The notes under the pieces are model-generated. The model was given only the letters and a program-made list of their open reading frames with translations. It had not been told where the DNA came from and ran no database searches. A stretch of 64,000 nt of DNA from Phoronis australis (taxonomy: Eukaryota > Phoronida > Phoronidae): NCBI GenBank assembly GCA_002633005.1, contig NMRA01000176.1:628175-692174 (forward strand), in the 5' to 3' direction. This document shows positions 23,492-37,100 of this stretch, piece after piece. Each line of letters opens with the position of its first letter. The stretch's first letter is position 1. Position numbers and translations under genes: made by a program.

Positions 23492-24476
23492 GTGGACATC
23501 ATGAACAAGCTGTGGGAGTTCTACTGTTGGCTATTACCTTGAGGAGGCCAATTGTCATCCACCTTCTCGATTTTACCTTGATAGGCTCACTGCAGATTTC
23601 TCTTCAGTGAGAACTTTCTTTCTGGTCAGACACGTCGTATTGGTTTGGATGTTAAGGCACTCCCTTGAAGTCACTGGCCTTATGACGTTTACTTTGACTC
23701 GTCCAAGACTTGTTTTTACAGCTACAAGCCGACTAAGCTCGCGCCGCCAAAGTTCCAGGTTCACGATCTGTTAACGTTTAACCAATAAGATAATCGAAAC
23801 TTTCAGTGATCTCTTTCGATACCGCCGAAGAAAACGTGGTATATATAGGCACTTATGATACCGGTCTCGTGGACATTTACAGTTATGAGCTACGGACGAA
23901 AAGTTTCTTCAGAAATGTTAACGGATTCACACAGTTTTTTAGTTTTTATTACAATGTACCACGAGACCTGCAATAGCTGTTCACACCTGAGTCTATTCGT
24001 ACATGTTTCTGGTTCAAACGGATGAGCTGGAAGCTTCTAATGTGTTTTGGTCCTGGTTTTGGTAACACGAGCATATGCGTTCCGTTCTAGACCCCTATCG
24101 CTACGCGCGATTTTTCTCATGTAGACTTATACTTTCAAGCGTCTTTTTTCTGACATGTTGCTAACGATGGTTTCGCGTCAAGAATGTGTTCAGATCAGTG
24201 GCAACTCTATACTGTAACGTAGTGGTCATGAATTTTCACCCTGTAGGCATTTGATAGCTTTGGGTAAGCAAACTCTTCACAAACTGGTTATATACAGTGT
24301 TTTTATTAAAATCTGTGGACTCCACTGTCACTAGTGTTTGTCCGAAGTTAATACTGGTCTCTAGATATATCTCAAATAGACAAACGTCAGCATTTGAGGC
24401 CAATGAGTCTCGCTGCTGAACGCGGATTTAATAGATGCACGCCATGTTGGCTTAAGTTGTCAATACCCCATTTACA

Positions 24477-24716
24477 TACGGTAAAATTTCACCAAGTTTT
24501 GACAAAAATGATCTTCAAATTTGCCATTTTCCCCTTTTCAAGCCTTTCAAGATATTCTTGTGAATATACTCCCAATTTTTCAAAATATTGCTTGATGATA
24601 ATTTTACCGGTACAAAACGTCGCTGCTACATACATGTACATGTATCTTTTATGAAACAATCAGAAAATTAAATTTTTGTCCGCCATGATATTGTGTCCTA
24701 AATTGGTGAGATCAAT
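24477..24716. repeat. Probable MITE with CACCAA.TTnGGACA ends
   Basis: The left end ACGGTAAAATTTCACCAAG, continuing TTTTGACA, faces the right end TGTCCTAAATTGGTGAGATC. Related single ends occur at about 15843, 58112 and 63266, so this is a dispersed family. No coding capacity. Confidence 0.5.
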
Positions 24717-24982
24717 TATTTGATAACCTACAGGCAACGTTCGTTCTACTCCATGCTTTTGCTCAGTTGCTTTAAGTTTGTTTAAAAAGTTCATAAACTA
24801 ACGGCGCATTGCCAGATAGAGTGAGGTGTTGAACTGGATTGTGGGAAATCATGCTGCTTCACGACAGATGAAACACATCTGCAATCGCTGTGTGGCGAGA
24901 TTGGATGAACGTCCCATAAATGTGTACGCATCAACTTTCATCTTTCCGTAAAATGGCCATTGGTTCGCAGGAATCAACCCGC

Positions 24983-25116
24983 TCATTTGAATCGCATCAT
25001 AGGAAACGTGTGTGAGTCGCCGTAATTTCTCAAACGCCATCGGACCAAGAAACCAACCAACAGTGTTATCAAGACGCCAAATACACCTGACCCCACGGCA
25101 ATGCCAGCGATTGCAC
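24983..25116 (-). CDS. LolA-like gene exon 14 (transmembrane helix and tail)
   Basis: Acceptor GTGTTTTTACAG. Encodes AIAGIAVGSGVFGVLITLLV, extending GFLV as a single membrane helix, then a basic RWRLRNYGDSHTFPMMRFK tail and TGA at 24983-24985. The glycine-rich start of the helix suggests helix packing. The tail has no obvious catalytic domain. Confidence 0.85.
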
Positions 25117-28100
25117 CTGTAAAAACACATGATACGGGTATATGCTATGCCTTTTTGCCCATCCTCATGTGCATGTTATCAAAGCAAATTGGACATTCAA
25201 GCAGATTCAGAACACTGAACTCGACGAACACGTTCTCCAGCTACATCGCGGGCTCGGTTAAATTTGAAAGCATTTGCAGTTGTTTTGAATGAGTATTATT
25301 TAGTCTTAAGTTTCGATTAGACTAACGTTAAACTCCATTTATCACGTTTTAACTAAAATGAAAAGGTTCCTTAAAGCTTTTCCAGGATATCCTGGGTCCC
25401 GTAGATCTATTCAGAAATGGAACCTTGTTCCTACCAACACCTTGAAAAACCGGGCGCGTGACATTATTATTTAGTCATATACTTTGCTGAATTCTTCACG
25501 ACTGAAAATTTACGCTTTAATTAAATCGTCGCACAATTACAACATGGCCACCCTTTTTCCAGAAATTGTCATGTTTTTGCTGTAAACTTAAATTTTAACG
25601 CGACTTCGTACTAGACCTTTCGTACTGTCAGTACACTGGAGACCGTGTCTCGATAACCATCAATACTCCGTTGTTTGAAGAAAAATCACTGAAAATCTGT
25701 CCATAAAATGTTTTAGTGTGCCAAATTTAGTGCGACATCCGCTCACCAGATAATTAATTTTTTGAAAAAATCCATGAATGTTGACAATTACCTCAACGAT
25801 AGGCAAAAGAACGAACTATGAGTAAAATGACGACCACTGCAAAGGAGTTATATTTTTTAAGACTGGAAAAACATTTCACGCATTTGAATATATTTCTTTG
25901 CATCGATCACTTGAGCATTTTTTACCTGTACTTAGTTGATGTTCAGCAGTTTGGGGAAGCCGATCGCAAGCTCTTGGGACGCCCGTGGAATCTAGAAAGA
26001 GATTTGTCAACAGGAAAAATACTGATTTCACCTTCAAGCTGTCAAGGGCATTCTTCCGTAGAAAACATTTCTAGCATTATGTGGCACCCGTTTTAAAAGG
26101 ATGCCACCTACCATATGAGTATATGTTCGGAAACCGTCCTTAAACAAACTTTGCCCAAAGTGTCACGCCCGTGAAATCAAAACAGTAAAAAATCATTGGT
26201 GCCGAAAATTACGGAAAGATTTGTCACCAGTTCCAGAGACCCAAAATGAAGGATCATGTGCTTGAAAGATAGCTATCGTGCTGCCTTTTTGGGCTCTTTT
26301 TGAAAAGTATTTCGACACTAATAAACTATATATACTTTATAGGATAAAATACTGAAAGCCTGCCATCCATTTAAATATGTACAACATTGATCAAAACACA
26401 CACAAATATAAAGTACGAAACAAAGGGTAACATATGAAAGAGCGTATATTCAAACAAAAAATACAGTAGTAACTGCTATCATGTACAGGCTTCTTTTCTT
26501 TTAAAGATGCATGGAACGCGAAAGCTCGTCAGAAATATATTTTAAACAATTCTTAACGAAAGTACAATCTTGAAACGTCAGGGTAATTCACTTTCCGCTG
26601 TGAGGAAATTTCCAGAAAATCACAAAATTCCCGATTTTTAAAACATGCGCAAGGAAAAAACTGTGGTTACCACAGAGTTTCTAATCTCCCTTCCACTTAT
26701 ATGATAAATGCGCCCATGCGCTCACAGTCATTTGCTTGAAGTCTCAGGCAAATGTACAACGTCTATGTCTTGCCTCACTAAATAGGGAGACGTGCTTTGC
26801 ATTGTGGGAGAAAAATCGACCAAGTGGCGAGTAGTTGACAGGTCTTTTTTTGAAAATTGAAATTAAAAGAAAATATTTGATATCCAAAAAAATTGAAAAT
26901 CTTCGTGAACAAACCCTAAAAATACCTGGAGAGCAAGTTGAATTATGTTTCTGTGGCAGAGAACCAATTTCAATGATGCAATTTAGTCTGTTTGTGGCGT
27001 TCCAGGCCTCTTTAAATAGCATACTTCACAAAACCTGATTTGGTTTCAAACCAAGGTTTAAACAAATGTAATGATCAATGCGATCTTGTATCAACTGATT
27101 GAATGCACTTATGGCGATCACGTGACGATTTGACTAAGCTCTGTCTGACAGTCTGTTCCAAGGCAACTTGAAAATTTCACTCACTGCCAATAGCTGTTTT
27201 CGTCGTCTGCTGTCCTGGAATCCTTGAACCTGCGATAGTATAAATTTGGTAACACTGTTTGAAAAATTGATAAGTGTAGTGTACCTAATCGGCAAGAACT
27301 CACAATGGAGTGCTTCCAGTATATACATGTAGTACACTGTTACAGTTTAGTGACGGTTTGGTAACAATTGGTTACAAACTTGGTGACACATACCAAATGT
27401 TGTGCCCCGGAGAAACAAACATTTGGTCAGATTTAATTGGTACATGTAGGTATCAAATTAGTGTTAGGAATTGGTTATAACTAAATTATTGAGTAATGAA
27501 AACATGACTCGTGTATCAAGTGTGCTATAGCACACTAACCATTGAAGTTTTTGAAACATTCTGCATTTGGAGACTTTTTTGTAACGAGTGCACGGTTTGG
27601 ACATGGGTATACGTAATTTGATAGAGAACTAGAGGGAAAAGTCCACTCTGCGGGCTCTCGACACTTAAAACCAAACGTTCTTGAAACGACCAGAAAGTGG
27701 AAATAAGGCACTTGGTCACTAATATGGGTGCGTGCTTATTGGGCGACAAGTTATCGGCCAGTTAGCAATATTTAATCTCTGGTAGCTAGTTCTCTGTATG
27801 CTCTGCAAGCAACTTCTTTCCGAAAACCTTCAGCAAATGTCTGGCGACAGACAAACTCTTCTGCATCATTGTAGACAGCAATGTGTTGTGAACCATTTTG
27901 TCTTCTGCAAGCTTGCTGCAGATTTCATTTTAAAAATAATTGCAGGCGGTCTGGTACATGTACATGTTGTACGTGCGCAGGCCGCTCAGTTGGGCCCATA
28001 GCACTTATTACCTGGGATCATTTTTATGATTTTTAATATACACTGTAGTTAAAATCGGGCTGAGCATTTAGAAACTTGAAACTTGACTCAATGGCCTAGC

Positions 28101-31100
28101 AGTGTGCCCCAGCCAGTGGAACTCGAACCCACAACTTTGAGTAAAGGAAGCGGACACTTATGACCCTAGGTCACACTGCCTCCTCTTTGCAGACTTCTTT
28201 TGGTAAGGGTTTTGTATTTTGGATTGATTGGCAGTTTTGCATTATGTCCTTTTTCGCTTTCCACACGCGTTAAGTAGCAGGGTATATTTAAATAGTAGAC
28301 ACTGGCTTCGATTTTAGCTGAGGTCCAGAAGACATCGGCAAGGTTTGCAATAAAATCATAAAAGCACATTGTTGTTTATTAGCTTTGGTGAAGATAAATA
28401 ACTTATTGAAGATGTCTGTCCCATCTAACAAGAACACCAAAAATGCATTTTTCGGTCGTATGCCGGGTCACTGTCGGATACGTACCAATTTTTTTTTGAC
28501 TGGATCACAATTTATCCGTACCAAATGGTGACCAACGTTTATTACGTACAGAATTATTTGGTGCAAGGTGCCAAAAGAAATTCGGTCACTAATAACAGAC
28601 TAACTTGGTATGTGCCAAGCATTTGGCGCGTAGTATATGATTTCGCTAGGTCTGCTTTCGGCAGCTGTGAGTCGTGCTGAAAATAATATTTACCGCCATT
28701 AGTGCCATCCGTCGTCTGCGGTCCTATCGTCGTTGAAACAACTGGGATGATAATCTCCGTCTTGTTTGGACACGGCACCTTCACTCGAACAACTTCCACC
28801 AAACTTATTGGCTTGGCTGTAATTAGCTGCGGCTGTGAAATAGCGTACATGTAAGCGTATAAGGGTTAATCAAGTCTCATTGGAACCAAAGTGCTATCAT
28901 TTACCACAGGCAAATTATGAACATGGAGTGGGAGCCAGGGTCCGTTCTCGGTATAACGCAAGATCGACTGGAGAGTGAAGAAGCTGGTCATCGTGCTTCG
29001 CATGTATGACGATTGCGCAGGCTTGTATCGCTTACCAAAATAGCAAGAAACTTACATTTCCAAAGGATCCCAGAAGTGCGTTACATACATGTGTAGTAAT
29101 TCTCTGGAGGAGAATAAGTGTAAACTACACTGACTACGGCGGGTGAAACAATCGCGGTGCTACATCAACAAAATGGCCCCTGAAGTGAATTGCCTGGAAG
29201 GTCACTATTTTTAATTACTCAAGCACAAACAGAGGTATAGTTTGCAAATTGACAGTATACTATAAGCAGGGCGACATTTTATATTACATACTCTTCCGGC
29301 GAAGGACTTGCGCTAGTCGCTGCTAGCCCCATTTAAAAGTTTACTCCCCTTCACATAAATGTTTAAACAAATCTTCACCTCTTCTGGGTTAGATGCAATA
29401 GCTATGGTGAATTTGCCGGAGTTGATGGTTTCGTTCACAGTTTTTGCTGCCTCCTGAACGCTCGGTTCCGGGAGAGGATTCGTCTCGGTGCTTATTGTGG
29501 GTGCTGCGTCAAGCAAAGTGAAAGTCACGTAGATGTCTTCCGTGTTCAGTTTATATTCAACCTGCAAAGGAAGATTGTAACACCACTGCTCTAGTCTTAT
29601 ACGGAAAGCTTGCACTTTTTATAGTAACGGTTAGTGATAAAATAAAACCACAACCTCCTTTGGGTGTAGCACAAATTGTGATGAGGCAAAAAATAGTTGG
29701 TTCTGCTCTAGGATTGTTTTGAAAATGGAATCGGTGTTGCAGTACTTTTTAGTTGCTGGCTTTTTCAAGAAAAAAAAAAGAAAATTCATCTGAAACGAAC
29801 AAAAATGATGGGGATATTTTAGTCGTCGCAAGGTAAGTCATGGCAGTTCAAATCAGGTGTTTTTTTTTAATCGGTTAGCGCAGGTCGGTCTCAGATGAGT
29901 CAGGGTAAAAAGCCAGAGCAAACTTTTTTCCGCCTGACCTTTGTATGTTTGATTAAAATATAAATGTTAACAATGAGATACAAGGATCCCACTGTAGACG
30001 ATGCTTCAGCTTATGACTTTATAAAGAGCGTCCCAAAATGTTCACGAAAGTATTCTGATTAATAAATTTCAGAACATGTGCATCTGGCACTGGCTTTTGT
30101 GTGACACAGGATGTCCCAGATAATAGTTATATCACCTAAACAGCAATCAATACACCTTCATATTTTCTCCTCTTTGGCGCATTAATATAATATGGTGGGT
30201 CCCAAGTTTGCAATTGTATAGGCCTTATTGTTGATAGCAGCCCATAAATCATTCGCTAGGGCGGAGCCACCGGTCATGCAAAGCAGTATGGGTAGTATTT
30301 TGGAGTTTACGTTAGGAATAGTTATTCGACGTTCGTGGACTCAAAACATTTCTTCGAGATCGAGGCGTACCAGTTAGCGCACAAAAATGCAAAAATTAGT
30401 TGGATGTTAATTCGATAGTCCGAAGGGCCGATATTCCGAAAAGTGACCACTCTTCGGCTCCCATATTTACCTTTTTCACACCTTTGGCAACGGATTGAAG
30501 CTTGCGATATTTGACATCGTAACGCCAGCTTGCTAACTAACTGAAAACTGACTAAAGATATTTAACTAGTCTTGTAAAAAGGCGCGAGTCATTGAAGTGC
30601 CAAAAATGTAATTCCTTTTAAGATTTTTAAAATATCACCATTTCTTACAAAATTCCACCACTGATAAGTATGACGTTTTATTTTTTACGGTCGATGCCAG
30701 AATTTAAGCGCGAATACTACATTCGAGGCTTCACGTACGTCTGTATTCGGAATCAAATGCTTGCGAAGCAGATGAGTAAAACAATCCTTGAAATTGATGT
30801 TCTGGTGCATCCCAACATCTACAAACTGTTTTTGTCTTGTGAAATGCAATGCAAAATTGTGTCATTGATTGCTCAGTACGCCGGGTGTACAGTGCGTGTG
30901 CACTCGTGTATATGTGCTTCCACATTAGTTTATGTCCAGAATAAGAACTTACGTTTGCTTTGGAAGTTAGAAGTGGCAAGCTTATTTTAAAACTCCGAGT
31001 CTATTGGAAATTTCCAAAAAATTGCACCACTAAAAGATCCTCTCTGAAATAGCGCCTATTCAAACATGAACCGAATTTTAGAAAGTGTTTTGTGACTTTT

Positions 31101-34100
31101 AAGAAATATCTGATGGTGAAATCAGGCTGTAAACTCAATCCCGTGTTTTTTACCCTACAATTTGAACTTATAGAATGAATTTCAACTTTCGCGTTTGCGA
31201 AAATGTTATATCGATTAAAAAATGTCTTTATTCAAGCCAATTGCTGTTTACTGGCAAAACATATTTTCACCATTAAAGGAATGTTATTCTAATATCTTGC
31301 ACATGGCGTTCAGCTATGCCTAGCATTCAAAAAGTCACTTGTTTACGAAAGAATGCTTTTATTTCCATCGGAGACTTTTCAGAAAAAAGCACTAGCTTTA
31401 GGCGCTCGTTCGGATGGTTCCGAAATCAAACCAGGTGTTGGTTTGAATTTATATGGAAAACTAAATATAGTACAAGACAAAAAGATCGGCTGACATTGCT
31501 TGGAAAGTGAACAATCATATAAACTCAGACAGTTTCACTAAAATCTTTTACGCTCATTTAAGAAAGGATTTTCGTATTGTGACGGAGTGCATTTTACTCT
31601 ACCACCCTATATTTACTTATTTATTACTGAAATTATGGTCAAAACCTATGGCCTGATTTGAACATAACTGTCCTTTTGGTCACTCTGGTTATAGCACAAG
31701 TACTCAGTAGTCTGCAGGTGAGTTGCTGCGAATCCCCAACGAACAGCAACGTTTTCTGCAGAAACCTTTGCGCATGTTAAAATGGTGACAATCAGCAAAG
31801 AGGTTTGGCATTAACAAACTTCCCGTGTTTTACCAGAGTCAATTGTTTTTTGCGTTAAGTTCAACGGGCATCGAAAAATAAAAAAATACCTCTAAAATCA
31901 CCAATCAAAGGAAGTTTTCAAAATTTAAGAGCGATAACACTCACGTTTATTGCATTACTTTGTGCAACGCATACGTACAAGTATCCGTATTTTCTTGAAA
32001 ACGTGTTATTGATTCACAAGGCTCAAAATTCAAAACTATGCACGTGCAGACCAAAACCAATTACTAGGCTTAAGTGCGCCATAATTTTCGTAGAAGTAAG
32101 GTGGCTTAAGGGAAGACCTAATCGTTTCCGGTTTCTGACATTCCGACGAGTACATGTACGCTCATAATCTGCATACCTGCAAATCATATATCCTGATAGG
32201 TGAAATGGCCACCGATGAGATAATAGTATTCAGTATAGCAAATCGGAGAGTCTTGATATCGACCGTGATAGGCACTCCGTTGTTGTCCATGGCTGGAAAA
32301 CATTGAGAACTACATGTAGGTAAACCCATCGACGCTGTGTCCACAAAGTTGAAACCAACAAATCAAACATTCTTAAACTGGAGAAAAAAAAATTGTTAGT
32401 TAAACCCCCATTTGACAAGTATTTCAAACGTATCAACAACTAATAATATCACTTCCACTATTTAAACGAATGACTGCCGCAGCCAACGGCGAGAAAACCA
32501 ATAAAATAACAAAATAGACATTTTTGTAGCTCTGGTCAAATTAATACGTTCATAACATCCAACAACAGCAAATGCGTTTTGGCTATGAAGCCGAATGTGT
32601 CATTTTAAATGTAACCACCGAGTGATACCTGGCAGTAAAAACTGAAGGTGCCTTAGCTGATCCGATGTTGTGTAACAATGTTGGATGTCGGAAAAATCGT
32701 AGAATATGTTAGGTTCGTCCTCCGAGTCCCAGTCGACGAAGTTAATGACGCGATTAAACTTTGGATCCATCTGGAAATAACCCGAATTTTGTTCATACGA
32801 GTCCAATGTACATGCGTCCGCAATTACGTTATGATGGTGAATCTCTACAAAATGTACGCAGATCTGGGGAAAACGGACAGAAACACAATGTTTATTTCCA
32901 CTTTAGTAAAGGACAAGCTTGACTTACAATTGGTATTGAATCAGAAGAATAATTATTTGTCGGCACTGCAAAACTTATTGTACTTCTAACAACAAACCTA
33001 TGTGGAACTATACGGAAACTAAAGTCTCTTGCTACCCTCATTTCACTACATGTATGTGGCCTGACTGGTATTTGACAATTGCTGTATTATTGTATATTCA
33101 TCATTCTGATGATACGTGGAATGAACATGAGCTTTTTATTTGTGCGGCGATTGCCCGTTTTCTACTCTTACCATGGCCAAAAATGATGTAATAAACTAAG
33201 TCTTGCATCAAATGTGACTGTGTGCGGAACCTCTCACATTCATAGATGTACTGTAAGCGTGAAAGTGAAGACAAGTGACTGCCAGAGAAAAAGTGAAAGA
33301 AGTACTTGACCCTGTTGAACAAGAACGACACTATATGAAAGAACAAAGTGGCACTTACAAAAACCTTTAATTAAACTACCCAAAGTGCTGCAAGCTCTCG
33401 AAAATTAATGTACTTACAGGCCCAGCGAATCTGTTGAGTTGAGTAATCACAACTTGAAAAGGGATTGTACTTTGCAACTGTACATAATCACTCTGAAATT
33501 ATTACAAATCGTTAATTTTGTCGCGTGTAGTTGGACGGTGTGGCTCTTAGCATAGGAAATTAGACAAACACACATACGCTATCATGTCTATGTACATGTA
33601 GGAAGAGAGTAACTCAAGTTTCAGTAGTCAATTCAAGAAACCCATAAAAATTTAAAATACTACTTTTAAATTCTTTTATATATTCACATATTTAGAATAC
33701 AACATGAGTTTCGTCAGGTATCACTAACACAATAACAGACCTTAAATTTAAGCCCTGTTCGAGTTTGCCTTATTTTACTGTTAAAGTGGAAACGTTATTC
33801 CATATAGCGGCATTTGAGTGAGTTAGTGCCTATAATTAATGCATGAGTCAGCTCTCACTCTCTACGGTGATGAACCACCAAAAATTTAAAGATAAACTAA
33901 AAAAACATCTTCAGTTCAGTTAAATTTGAAAATGTATGGAGTTGAGCTGAATGAGTATTCTCTGGGCTTAAGGTTTGTCTGAACTGATTTGCTTTAAATC
34001 CGTTTCATAAAGTTTTTAACTAAAATGAAACGGAAAGGGTATCTTTAAGAGCATAACACGGAAACATATAGAAGATAAAGGAAGGGCATGATTAATCACA

Positions 34101-37100
34101 GAAAGAGGATAGCAAAAATTACCATTTGTAAGTAATTTAAATTCCTTACTGAAGTACTAATAGAACGACTAGGCCTGCTATTACAAACATTCAAGTTGGA
34201 AATGGGACACATTCACTAGGTGGCGCTAATAAATAAAGGGTCCTCTTTTTAAAACCAGGGCACCGCTAAGTAACGTTAGGACCTTGCTAAAAGTGAGACT
34301 ACGCCAGAATACTTGAGATATTGCGTTGCATTTTAATTAACTGAGAACACGGGATTTTGGTCAGATTCTAGCGTAGGTCCTAGCGTTACTAATGTCTGCA
34401 CTCAAGAGATGAAGAGCAGAAAATAGTTCACCAGCATGGAGGCGTATGCGGGTTAACGGTACCACGTGAATACCGGAATTATCCGAATGCGTGCATATCT
34501 GCAGGCTGGGACGTTTGTCGCCAGCGCCGTCTGGTAAATTAAAGTTGAGTCTGGACATTTGGTTGGCTAATTCAAAATGCCACCGCAGCTGTAACGAGAT
34601 GAATAAAAAAAAGAGGAACGCGGTGACTTAATAAACTCGATCGTTAACACTGATTTTAGACGTCAATGTTTCTTCACATACGGTTAGGAAATACCACTCC
34701 CAAACGGTTTCTGTCTTGTCCTTGTTGTCGAAAGGCCAATCATCTCGAATCATCACAAACACGTCACATTTTGCCATACGGCAATCCCTCTGTAAAATAT
34801 ATTACAAACATCTAGCGCCTATCACGTGACCATCTATTGCCTACAATCAACATGTCGTGTATTTATTCACAACAACAGAAATCCCACGCCATGTATTTTA
34901 CTCAAGGAGGACGAACTCGTAGCTTTTCATCGAATTATTTTAGGTATAGTTTATTACGCTTTTCACAATAACATTCGACAGAATGATTAGCTGAGTTTAA
35001 GTTACCTTTTATAAGATTAAATTTCCAACAGAAGCTAGCGATCTAATGTCCTTTGCATAACGAGAAATTATCCACACAACACGAGTAGCAAAATACTGTA
35101 TAAATTAACCTATAGCAAAAATTGAAAATAACAAAATCTTCCTTACCGTTCCTACATAAGTATACGTCGTTTGATTAAGCTTCAAGAGTTCCACTACCGA
35201 AGATATTTGAATTTGCTGGACCGTATCTGGTGCAGGCTTGCTGTCGCCGAGAACTGGATTGATGGGGGCAATTTTACATTCAAATGTACTGGAATCGATT
35301 TGGTACTGCACCCCTGAAACGCAGATTGACAGAGAGTTAGGTCAGAGTCAACAAACATCCGACATACAAATACTTAGCGTTGTGAGAGCACCAAAGTGAA
35401 TTTCGTTTGGAGTGTAAGAGTAGTTGATATGAATTAGAAGACATGCATCTGCTGTCTCGAACATTTTACCACTTTGGAACCCTAATACCCGTTGCAGAGA
35501 TAATTGGACGGTGTGGAATACCATTACCTAAAATCTCCATCCCCGTCACAGTTGATGGCACTGAACGTTATCCACTGAATGATACTTTTGCTATGTTCCA
35601 CCGAAGTTGGTTTCTTTAAGTGGGCACTAAATCGGAAAATGGCTGTACACCCCTAAGTAGAATTAGAGCGACATCTATTTTCTTATGCGGAAGACTGCAG
35701 ATGACAAACATATTGTGCATAGAACTTTCTAAAACAGTTCTTAGAAATGCTAGTGTAAGAAATAATAGACAGTGCTCATTTGGTTAATCTCCTATTTGGT
35801 CCTACTATAATGTTCGAAATCACTCCCAAGAAGACAGATCACTGCGTACACTGACGTCATTAAGTAATATGCAAGTAACGCCCTCTATTGCTGGTGCCAC
35901 TGGTTTAATATCAAGCGTTTTCAAGACAGTGTATTGAAGGCAAATTATACAAAATAACATGTAATCCAAGAAACCACAGGCTGACAAAGATGCATATCAG
36001 CACGAATCTGAATGCTTGCTCAGATAAGTCGCTGGCCTAGGTCATTTACCTGTGTTGAAGTCATGGATCATGACCATTGCGCCATATTTCGATGCAGCAT
36101 CAGGATTTGTGTCCAAATCAGCAAACGTGGTTTCATATCTTGCCAAGCTGTACACTTGGTCATATTTTATCTGCAAAAAGGTAAGTATACGCAGAATGGT
36201 ATCACCAAAATGATTACTTTATGACCAATCACCAACAACTTCATGTATTTGACAAAACTACTGCAGTAAACTTTCTGGCAAAATAACAACTATGTATAAA
36301 ACGAATGCCGGAATTCGGTATATTACAACATTAGTTTCATCGTTTAAATTACAAAGCTTACGTTTTTGGCAAAGAACTCAAATGTATTACTGAATTATCA
36401 GTTTTGTTTAGTTTGTTACCATACAAAACTATAGCTACAGTGAACGTCTTGACGTTGACATTTATTATTCTTTGGAACTCCCAAAGCTGATGTTCTGTTT
36501 GCAAAACGTGCGTTGGGTTATGACGCGACAATGATGAAGTTTTCAGAGTTGAAATGAATAAAGAAGCCGCGTTACACAAGCAACTCGTGATTATGTTGAA
36601 ACACGCGCACAATCGGTTTGAATGTTTGCGTTGGTTCGCTTACTTGAAAACAGAAGTGCTAGTATGATAATAGCCGACGGCGAAATATTCTATTTTTTCA
36701 AAGTTCTTCACATTAATAGATATGTAGGTGTCATAAAGCAACATTTGATGAAGTTTTCATTATTTGTAGCAAGGTGCACGTGCAAAATAAGTGCATAATT
36801 ACCGTACCAAACCGTTAGCAAAAAACAGAACTTACGTTTGCGTGTGAGATTATGTGAGATACTGGGTTGATGATTTCCACTGACGCCGAGAAATACAAGG
36901 GGAAATACTCCAAGTTGGGGAACGGCTTGGTCTTCACCTGCCCTTGACAGTACGTGCGAGGGGGAACCTTAAGTTTAAATAAAATGCAAATCAAATTTTC
37001 TATTTTAGAGTGCAGGTGCAAGTGCGAAACATGTCCTCCCGAAATACATTTTTCTCAACGCCACTCTCATCAGTGGCATTTACCTACAATGCTCGAAGTT

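Noticed and set aside
30670-30990. 106-codon plus-strand ORF in a LolA-like gene intron
   Set aside because: No recognisable domain, an overlapping open frame on the other strand, and it lies within a well-supported intron.
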